Shown here piece after piece: positions 1 to 5,602 of a DNA stretch of 13,609 nt. The stretch spans positions 1 to 13,609 of the forward strand of contig CAMDPB010000006.1 in the NCBI GenBank assembly GCA_945903885.1. Direction: 5' to 3'. Both the position numbers and the translations under genes were made by a program. The number at the start of each line of letters is the position of its first letter. Within the stretch, counting starts at the first letter, position 1. Origin of the DNA: Candidatus Finniella inopinata (GTDB lineage: Bacteria > Pseudomonadota > Alphaproteobacteria > Paracaedibacterales > CAITNM01). The notes beneath the pieces were generated by a model. The model had not been told where the DNA came from, did no database searches, and worked only from the letters and a program-made list of their open reading frames with translations.

Positions 1-258
1 GTGCAGTTAATTCGAGGCATTCCTGCAAAAATTAATTTAATTCCCTTTAACCCTTGGCCAGGCAGTCCTTACGAATGCTCAACACCCCAAGCAATTTCTG
101 CATTTGCTGAGGTTGTGTACAGGGCAGGGTATGCATCACCTGTACGCACCCCGCGAGGGCGCGATATTCTAGCGGCCTGTGGACAGCTGAAATCCGAAAG
201 TGTCCGTCAGCGCAAATCTAAATGTTCAGAAATATCATCAGAAGAAACAGCTGCCTAG
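1..258 (+). CDS. rlmN: 3' end of a second rlmN copy (partial, 5' end outside window)
   Basis: The frame is open from the first base and encodes 85 residues that match residues 282-366 of the complete RlmN on the opposite strand (360-1460), with no indel. The region includes the ACGQL segment whose Cys (residue 60 here, 341 in the full protein) is the conserved methyl-carrying cysteine of RlmN. Compared base by base with positions 360-617 there are 17 substitutions: 13 silent, one in the stop codon (TAG versus TAA), and 3 amino-acid changes (E/A, S/T, T/A), all in the last ten residues. The GTG at position 1 is an internal Val codon of RlmN, so this is not an independent small gene. It is either the tail of a complete second rlmN lying upstream or a remnant. 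The silent pattern of change favours a copy that was, at least until recently, translated and selected. Confidence 0.8.
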   Translation: MQLIRGIPAKINLIPFNPWPGSPYECSTPQAISAFAEVVYRAGYASPVRTPRGRDILAACGQLKSESVRQRKSKCSEISSEETAA

Positions 259-270
259 CCATTTTTTAGA

Positions 271-302
271 TTATGAGGTATAAATCCTAAAAATATAACT
301 CA
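271..302 (+). terminator. Hairpin after the partial rlmN copy, candidate terminator
   Basis: TGAGGTATA (274-282) pairs with TATAACTCA (294-302) with one mismatch, starting 16 nt after the TAG stop. The stem is AT-rich and no U-run follows it, so termination strength is doubtful. The 32-nt unit 271-302 matches 315-346 at 25 of 32 positions, so it is also one half of a direct repeat. Confidence 0.35.
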
Positions 303-314
303 CATTCTAACGAA

Positions 315-346
315 TTATGAGTTATAAATCAAATTTTTATAACTCA
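315..346 (-). terminator. Hairpin after the complete rlmN, candidate terminator
   Basis: TGAGTTATAAA (318-328) and TTTATAACTCA (336-346) form a perfect 11-bp stem with a 7-nt loop. It begins 14 nt beyond the rlmN stop on the minus strand. The stem is AT-rich and lacks a clear U-tail, so it may stabilise 3' ends rather than terminate strongly. It mirrors the hairpin at 274-302, which suggests that the 3' flank was duplicated together with the gene. Confidence 0.4.
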
Positions 347-359
347 AACCAACAATTGC

Positions 360-1460
360 TTAGGCTGCTGCTTCTTCTGTTGATATTGCTGAACATTTAG
401 ATTTGCGCTGTCGAACACTTTCAGATTTTAACTGTCCACAGGCAGCCAAAATATCGCGCCCTCGCGGGGTGCGCACGGGTGATGCATACCCTGCCCTGTA
501 CACAACTTCAGCAAATGCAGAAATTGCTTGGGGTGTTGAGCATTCGTAAGGACTGCCTGGCCAAGGGTTAAAAGGAATTAAATTAATTTTTGCAGGAATG
601 CCTCGAATTAACTGCACAAGCTTTCTGGCTTCTGCTACTGAATCATTCACCCCTTTTAACATAACGTATTCAAATGTTATGCGACGTGCGTTACTAACGT
701 TGGGGTAGTTGCGGCAAGCTTCTAAAAGCTCTTTAAGTGGGTATTTTTTATTAATAGGCACCAATTCATTACGCAACGCATCAGTCACTGCATGCAGGGA
801 AATTGCCAAGCTAACGCCCAGTTCATTACCACAACGCTCTATCATGGGCACTATTCCAGAAGTAGATAGTGTTATTTTGCGCTTTGATAGGCTTAGACCT
901 TTTTCATCGGTCAGTATTTTAATTGCAGTTGCAACGTTGTCATAGTTGTATAAAGGCTCACCCATGCCCATAAGCACTACATTGCTTACATGGCGATTTC
1001 CAATAGGAGTTGGCCATTCATGAAAGACATCACGCGCCACCATGACCTGCCCTACAATTTCAGCAGAAGTGAGGTTACGCACCAATACTTGTGTACCCGT
1101 ATGGCAAAATGAGCACGTTAGTGTGCACCCAACTTGAGAAGAAATGCATAATGTTCCGCGGTCAACCTCAGGAATATGTACTGTTTCTGCTTCTTGGCCA
1201 TCAGGAAAGCGCAATAACCATTTTTGAGTACCATCGACCGATGCTTGCGCTTGAGAAACCGTCGGGCGGTCAATACTGTAAATGTCGCTAAGCTTAACAC
1301 GTCCTTCGGCTGATATGTTATTCATAGCATCGAAGCTGCGAACCCCATGATAATACAACCAGTTCCACACCTGCTGCACACGAAAGGCTGGCAGTCCCAA
1401 TTCAGAAAATTGGGACGTAAGTGCTTCGCGGCTTTGGCCAATAATATTTATTTTTGTCAT
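360..1460 (-). CDS. rlmN: Dual-specificity 23S rRNA (A2503-C2)/tRNA (A37-C2) methyltransferase RlmN
   Basis: This 366-residue radical SAM enzyme methylates C2 of A2503 in 23S rRNA and of A37 in some tRNAs. Visible are the 4Fe-4S ligands in the CxxxCxxC motif (C112, C116, C119), GMGEP at 165-169 for SAM binding, and the two mechanistic cysteines: C105 in RGTLC and C341 in ACGQL, the methyl-carrying position. The N-terminal region (about 1-90) is the usual RlmN accessory domain, and the length is normal. The start is ATG at 1460, 16 nt after the cmk stop, so the gene is probably co-transcribed with cmk. No good Shine-Dalgarno precedes it. The last 85 codons are duplicated in inverted orientation at 1-258. 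The Cfr resistance enzyme is a relative, but the RlmN-type C-terminus and general sequence favour RlmN. Confidence 0.96.
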   Translation of the reverse strand: MTKINIIGQSREALTSQFSELGLPAFRVQQVWNWLYYHGVRSFDAMNNISAEGRVKLSDIYSIDRPTVSQAQASVDGTQKWLLRFPDGQEAETVHIPEVDRGTLCISSQVGCTLTCSFCHTGTQVLVRNLTSAEIVGQVMVARDVFHEWPTPIGNRHVSNVVLMGMGEPLYNYDNVATAIKILTDEKGLSLSKRKITLSTSGIVPMIERCGNELGVSLAISLHAVTDALRNELVPINKKYPLKELLEACRNYPNVSNARRITFEYVMLKGVNDSVAEARKLVQLIRGIPAKINLIPFNPWPGSPYECSTPQAISAFAEVVYRAGYASPVRTPRGRDILAACGQLKSESVRQRKSKCSAISTEEAAA

Positions 1461-1476
1461 GGACTAGATATAGGGA

Positions 1477-2160
1477 TTATTTTTTTGATAAACAAGAGGA
1501 AGTTTTGCTCATGTTATCTATACCTTCACAATCTGATAATGCATTTTCCACAATTTCTGCAGCTTTTTCACAAACTTCTTTAATATCAAGGAAAGTAGTA
1601 TCAAGAACAATTGCGCCGTCTGCTACTTGCAGAGGTGCTGTTTGACGATTTCCGTCACGGGCATCACGGGCCTTAATACCTTCTAGAATTTCCTGCATAG
1701 CTACTGACTCTAATTCTTTTGTACGCCTTAGGACGCGTACTTGCTCATCAGCAGTTACATAAATTTTCACATCTGCCTGAGGCAAAATTACAGTGCCTAC
1801 ATCTCGTCCATCCAGTACAACTCCTTGATAATCAGGTGTAATATCATTAGAAAAATCTCGCATTTTCTGCGTTAAAACCCGCCTTAGAGATGGAACCACT
1901 GCTATCTGCGATGCAACAGATGCAACTTCTTCAGTACGAAGGTTTTCTTCAGTAATGTGGTGGGTATCTACCTTTTGGGCAATTTCTTCTAAACGCACTA
2001 CATCTAAGGTGGTGCCTCCGTCTTCAATTACCAAACGGGCAGCTTCGCGGTATAAAAGTCCTGTATCCAAATGCTTAAGATTAAACTTTTCGCTAATATA
2101 CCTAGCAATGGTTCCTTTTCCTGCACCTGCAGGCCCATCGATCGCTACAGAAAATGACAT
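1477..2160 (-). CDS. cmk: Cytidylate kinase
   Basis: Cmk phosphorylates CMP and dCMP with ATP in the cytoplasm, supplying CDP for nucleic acid and phospholipid synthesis. The 227-residue protein begins with the P-loop DGPAGAGKGT (8-17). It then has LDTG at 31-34 and DGRDVGT at 117-123, both characteristic of bacterial CMP kinases, and the lid motif RDARD (165-169) with R172 and the following PL. Length is normal for the family. The ATG at 2160 places the P-loop right at the N-terminus, as expected. It shares an 82-bp divergent region with gpsA and is followed by rlmN after 16 nt. In many proteobacteria cmk is followed by rpsA; that gene is not here. Confidence 0.96.
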   Translation of the reverse strand: MSFSVAIDGPAGAGKGTIARYISEKFNLKHLDTGLLYREAARLVIEDGGTTLDVVRLEEIAQKVDTHHITEENLRTEEVASVASQIAVVPSLRRVLTQKMRDFSNDITPDYQGVVLDGRDVGTVILPQADVKIYVTADEQVRVLRRTKELESVAMQEILEGIKARDARDGNRQTAPLQVADGAIVLDTTFLDIKEVCEKAAEIVENALSDCEGIDNMSKTSSCLSKK

Positions 2161-2204
2161 ATAATTTTATTCTTTTTTCTTTTTAAAGAACCTGGTTTGA
2201 AAAA

Positions 2205-2236
2205 AACTTGCAAGTTATTTTTTTATTCATCACAAT
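2205..2236 (+). promoter_or_regulatory. 12-bp palindrome and candidate gpsA promoter in the cmk/gpsA divergent region
   Basis: AACTTGCAAGTT (2205-2216) is a perfect 12-bp palindrome in the 82-bp gap between divergent cmk and gpsA. It contains TTGCAA (2208-2213), which is followed after 17 bp by CACAAT (2231-2236). This is a plausible but imperfect -35/-10 pair that would start transcription at or next to the gpsA ATG. An alternative pair is TTGAAA (2197-2202) and TTTTAT (2221-2226) with an 18-bp spacer. The palindrome could be an operator overlapping the -35 box. This is sequence pattern only; no regulator is identified. Confidence 0.3.
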
Positions 2237-2242
2237 TCGCTC

Positions 2243-3235
2243 ATGGAAAATACAAAAATTACGATTATTGGAACGGGCTCATGGGGCACTGCCCTTGCCA
2301 TGAGTTTTCATAACTCTGGCATGAATGTTACCTTGTGGGGGCGTCGCCCTGAACTTGTGGATGAGCTATGCACACTACGGCATTCGTCGTACTTACCTGG
2401 GACATTTATCCCTCAAAGTCTTTTCATTACGAGCGATGCGAATGAAATAACAGGTTCTGACATTATTTTATGGGTAGCCCCTGTTCAACAAAGTCTACAG
2501 TTATTAGAGCTTGTTAAAGCGTATATTCCCACATCTGCCCAAATAATTATTTGCAGCAAGGGTTTAGAGCTAAACACTCAAAAACCTTTATCAAGCCTTT
2601 TTAAAGCAGCATTAACTAATCCTGCTGGCGTACTTTCTGGACCTAATTTTGCCGATGAAGTTGCAAATGGACTGCCAACTGCTTCTACGCTTGCGTTTGA
2701 AAATTTGGAATTAGCAAAAAAATTAAGTATTCAGCTTCGTCATCAGGCATTTAGAATTTATGCGCATAATGATGTTGTAGGGGTTGAATTAGCAGGCGCC
2801 TTAAAAAATGTTGTAGCCATTGCAGCTGGAATTGTTATGGGAAAAGAGTTAGGGCAAAATTGCTTGGCAATGCTTATTACTAGAGCAAGCGCAGAAATCA
2901 GCCGGTTAATTATCGCCCTTGGTGGATCAAAAAAAACTGCGCAAACACTTGCAGGTATGGGGGACTTAATACTGACCTGCTCTAGCGCAAAGTCACGAAA
3001 TACCAGCTTGGGAATAGCTTTAGCTAAAGGACATTCATTGGAAGATATTTTGGGAAACCGTAAAAATGTCACCGAAGGTATTGCAACCGCTAAAGTTGCC
3101 TTTGAATTGGCGACACATTATAAAATTCATGCGCCAGTAATTAGTGCTGTTTACGATATATTATATACAGAAAAATCCGTTGATGATGTTATGCGCACAT
3201 TGTTGAGCAACCAACAAGAACAGGAACTTGAGTAA
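2243..3235 (+). CDS. gpsA: Glycerol-3-phosphate dehydrogenase [NAD(P)+]
   Basis: GpsA reduces dihydroxyacetone phosphate to sn-glycerol 3-phosphate, the backbone for phospholipid synthesis. The 330-residue protein opens with the dinucleotide-binding GTGSWG (10-15). It has CSKGLE with K106, LSGPNFADEVA (131-141), the catalytic-lysine segment ALKN (K188), GMGDLILTC (238-246), SRN (251-253) and TEG (278-280). All are standard for the family and in order, and the length is typical. The ATG at 2243 has no purine-rich Shine-Dalgarno upstream, so a short-leader or leaderless transcript is possible. The stop overlaps the start of the next gene by one base (TAATG), indicating translational coupling to the EVE gene. 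Confidence 0.96.
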   Translation: MENTKITIIGTGSWGTALAMSFHNSGMNVTLWGRRPELVDELCTLRHSSYLPGTFIPQSLFITSDANEITGSDIILWVAPVQQSLQLLELVKAYIPTSAQIIICSKGLELNTQKPLSSLFKAALTNPAGVLSGPNFADEVANGLPTASTLAFENLELAKKLSIQLRHQAFRIYAHNDVVGVELAGALKNVVAIAAGIVMGKELGQNCLAMLITRASAEISRLIIALGGSKKTAQTLAGMGDLILTCSSAKSRNTSLGIALAKGHSLEDILGNRKNVTEGIATAKVAFELATHYKIHAPVISAVYDILYTEKSVDDVMRTLLSNQQEQELE

Positions 3236-3645
3236 TGGCGTACTGGCTAGTAAAATCTGAGCCCAGCTCTTGGTCGTGGGATGATCAAGCAAAGAAAAAA
3301 ATCACCCATTGGGATGGCGTGCGAAATTATCAAGCACGTAATTTTCTAAAGCAAATGAAAATAGGTGATCTTTGTTTCTTCTATCATTCTATTACTGGAA
3401 AACAAATTATGGGTATTGTGAAAGTTTGCGCATCTTACAAAGATGACCCAACCGATGGCACAGGAAGATTCGGCATGGTTGATATGGAATATGTAAAGCC
3501 TTTGGAAAAACCTGTTACTTTGGAAAAAATTAAAAAAACAGCCCAATTACAAGAATTGGGCTTAATCAAGCAATCACGGCTTTCAGTTATGCCAGTAACA
3601 CCAGAGCAGTGGGATTGTATTGTGGGCCTTAGTCAACGGTATTAG
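3235..3645 (+). CDS. EVE domain protein (thymocyte nuclear protein 1-like)
   Basis: This 136-residue protein is essentially a single EVE domain of the PUA/ASCH-like fold. Family signatures are YWLVKSEP (3-10), WDGVRNYQARNF (26-37), GDLCFFYHS (44-52) and the IMGIVKV strand (58-64). EVE domains are known or proposed to bind modified bases in nucleic acids, and the human THYN1 relative is of this type. The substrate of bacterial single-domain members is not settled. Its ATG overlaps the gpsA stop by one base, so it is probably translated from the gpsA mRNA. I recall EVE genes near gpsA in other Alphaproteobacteria. Its last 17 bp overlap the 3' end of thrS on the other strand. Confidence 0.9.
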   Translation: MAYWLVKSEPSSWSWDDQAKKKITHWDGVRNYQARNFLKQMKIGDLCFFYHSITGKQIMGIVKVCASYKDDPTDGTGRFGMVDMEYVKPLEKPVTLEKIKKTAQLQELGLIKQSRLSVMPVTPEQWDCIVGLSQRY

Positions 3646-5542
3646 CCTCTGCGTGCAATTCTTGCATTGCTTGATCAAAAGACATTACATTTTGCTGTTC
3701 ACCACCTAGTTTACGAATCGCTACGGTTTTTTCGTCTGCTTCACGTTTACCAACTACATAAATGTATGGAATTTTCTGCAATGAATGTTCACGAACTTTA
3801 TAAGGGATTTTTTCATTGCGTATATCAATCTCTGCTCGTATACCTTTTGCCTTTAGCTGTTCACAGATACTTATGGCGTATTCATTAGCTTCCGTTGTAA
3901 CGCTTGCAACAACCACTTGAACAGGTGCTAGCCACACAGGGAATTTTCCAGCGTAATGTTCAATAAGCACGCCAATGAAGCGCTCCATTGACCCTAGAAC
4001 TGCTCTGTGCAGCATAACTGGACGATGCTTTTGACCATCCTCCCCTATATATGTAGCGTCTAGTCGTTCTGGTATACTGTAATCAACCTGTAAAGTTCCA
4101 CACTGCCATTCACGACCTATGCAGTCTTTCAAAACAAATTCTAGTTTCGGACCATAAAAAGCACCTTCACCAGGATTTAAGCTATATTCAATACCTGCTG
4201 CTTGTGTTGCTTCTTTTAAGGCGTCTTCTGCTTTGTCCCAAAGTTCATCAGTACCTGCACGCTTTTCAGGGCGATCAGAGAATCTTACTTTAAAACTATC
4301 AAACCCCAGATCGTTATATATACCTTTTAACAAATCGCAAAAATCTTTAGTTTCTGAAATAATTTGTTCGGGTGTACAGAAAATATGCGCATCATCTTGC
4401 ACGAAGCTGCGCACGCGCATAATGCCGTGCAAAGAACCGCTTGGCTCATTACGGTGACAAGAACCAAATTCAGCCATACGTAATGGCAAATCACGGTAGC
4501 TTTTCAGACCTTGTTTAAAAATTTGCACATGGCATGGACAGTTCATTGGCTTAATGGCCAGAACTTTGTCTTCGTCATTTTCTACGGTGTACATATTTTC
4601 GCCAAATTTTTCCCAATGGCCAGATGCTTCCCATAAGGAAAGATCAACTAACTGGGGAGTTTTGACTTCAACATAGCCAGCTTTTTCCATACGACGACGC
4701 ACAAAATTTTCCAGCGTGCGATAAATCGTCCAACCCTTAGGGTGCCAAAATACAGAACCAATTGCTTCTTCTTGCATGTGGAAAAGATTAAGTTCAGCAC
4801 CAAGCTTACGATGATCGCGCTTCTCTGCTTCTTCCAGCATATGTAAGTATTCATCTAGCTGTGCTTGAGTAGCCCAAGCAGTGCCATAGATACGCTGTAA
4901 CATTACATTGCGGTGGTCACCACGCCAATAAGCACCAGCAAGCTTCATAAGCTTAAATGCGTGCCCTACTTTTTTAGTAGATGGCAAATGGGGACCACGG
5001 CACAAGTCAATAAAATCTCCCTGTCGGTACAAGCTAATAGGCTGCCCTTGAGGAATTCCTTCAATAATTTCTGCTTTAAAATTTTCACCCATGTTTTTGA
5101 AAAAGGGGATAGCATCGTCGCGATCCCATTCTTCTCGAACAATTGGAATATCAGCATCAACTAATTCACGCATGCGCTTTTCAATGGCTGGCAAATCATC
5201 TACTGAAAGAGGCTTTTTGGGGTAAATGTCGTAATAAAAACCATTTTCGATAGCAGGTCCAATGGTTATTTGAGTATCTGGATATAAATCTTTTATAGCT
5301 TGCGCAAACACGTGCGCAGCATCGTGGCGAATGACTTCAAGCCCTTCTCCTGTGGCTTTAGTGATAATTTCAATTTGAGAACCATCTGGAACTGGTTGAT
5401 TTAAATCTTTCAAATCACCGTTTACCCTTATTGCAACAGCTTCCCTTGCAAGTTTTGGAGAAATTGAAAACGCAACTTCTTCACCTGTTGGTAATTTATC
5501 AAATACTTTTTCAGAACCATCTTTTAAACGTAGGGAGACCAT
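3629..5542 (-). CDS. thrS: Threonine--tRNA ligase
   Basis: ThrRS charges tRNA-Thr and edits Ser-tRNA-Thr. The 637-residue protein has the full architecture. A TGS domain spans about 1-62. The editing domain carries H73, H77, C181 and H185. The class II catalytic core has zinc ligands C335 (in MNCPCH), H386 (in DDAHIF) and H512 (in LHRAVLGSMERF), plus FGSCHRNEPSGS (359-370). The anticodon-binding domain runs from about 536 to 630 (WLAPVQVVV, IRNEKIPYKVREH). The ATG at 5542 aligns with the N-terminus of E. coli ThrRS (family start before a DGS motif), so the start is secure. A perfect hairpin ends three bases before this ATG and leaves no free Shine-Dalgarno. The 3' end overlaps the EVE gene by 17 bp, tail to tail. 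Confidence 0.98.
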   Translation of the reverse strand: MVSLRLKDGSEKVFDKLPTGEEVAFSISPKLAREAVAIRVNGDLKDLNQPVPDGSQIEIITKATGEGLEVIRHDAAHVFAQAIKDLYPDTQITIGPAIENGFYYDIYPKKPLSVDDLPAIEKRMRELVDADIPIVREEWDRDDAIPFFKNMGENFKAEIIEGIPQGQPISLYRQGDFIDLCRGPHLPSTKKVGHAFKLMKLAGAYWRGDHRNVMLQRIYGTAWATQAQLDEYLHMLEEAEKRDHRKLGAELNLFHMQEEAIGSVFWHPKGWTIYRTLENFVRRRMEKAGYVEVKTPQLVDLSLWEASGHWEKFGENMYTVENDEDKVLAIKPMNCPCHVQIFKQGLKSYRDLPLRMAEFGSCHRNEPSGSLHGIMRVRSFVQDDAHIFCTPEQIISETKDFCDLLKGIYNDLGFDSFKVRFSDRPEKRAGTDELWDKAEDALKEATQAAGIEYSLNPGEGAFYGPKLEFVLKDCIGREWQCGTLQVDYSIPERLDATYIGEDGQKHRPVMLHRAVLGSMERFIGVLIEHYAGKFPVWLAPVQVVVASVTTEANEYAISICEQLKAKGIRAEIDIRNEKIPYKVREHSLQKIPYIYVVGKREADEKTVAIRKLGGEQQNVMSFDQAMQELHAEANTVD

Positions 5543-5545
5543 AAA

Positions 5546-5575
5546 ACAAAAGAGCTAGATACCTAGCTCTTTTGT
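5546..5575 (-). terminator. Perfect 13-bp hairpin abutting the thrS start: terminator or leader regulatory element
   Basis: The arms at 5546-5558 and 5563-5575 are perfectly complementary (13 bp, 4-nt loop). Read on the minus strand, the core stem ends in CTAGCTC followed by TTTTGTTTT, a good intrinsic terminator shape for the secretin gene that stops at 5603. Only three bases separate it from the thrS ATG at 5542. The AAAAGAG sequence that might serve as a ribosome-binding site lies inside the stem. It could terminate, attenuate, or hide the thrS initiation region. Confidence 0.7.
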
Positions 5576-5602
5576 AGCACGAAATGGTTATTAGAATAAA
5601 GC

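Larger units (their letters stand above)
1..617. repeat. Inverted repeat, arms 1-258 and 360-617, spacer 101 bp
   Basis: Position i of the left arm pairs with position 618-i of the right arm. The arms are 258 bp long, ungapped and about 93% identical (17 differences). The homology probably continues into the spacer, because each arm is followed after about 14 nt by a similar small hairpin at mirror-image positions. The left arm may continue past the window start. The two genes converge, so the repeat joins their 3' ends. Confidence 0.95.

Noticed and set aside
1..258. A self-standing 85-residue gene starting at the GTG at position 1
   Set aside because: That GTG is the internal Val282 codon of RlmN. 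The window simply begins inside the copy.
1..617. Assembly artefact (fold-back of one contig end) as the cause of the inverted repeat
   Set aside because: An artefact would give identical arms. Here 17 differences are mostly silent and the 3' flanks have diverged, which points to a real second copy, although the sequence left of the window is needed to be certain.
709..945. Plus-strand open frames inside rlmN, cmk, thrS, dapE and recJ
   Set aside because: They are antisense shadows of well-supported conserved genes, with no recognisable domains or ribosome-binding sites.
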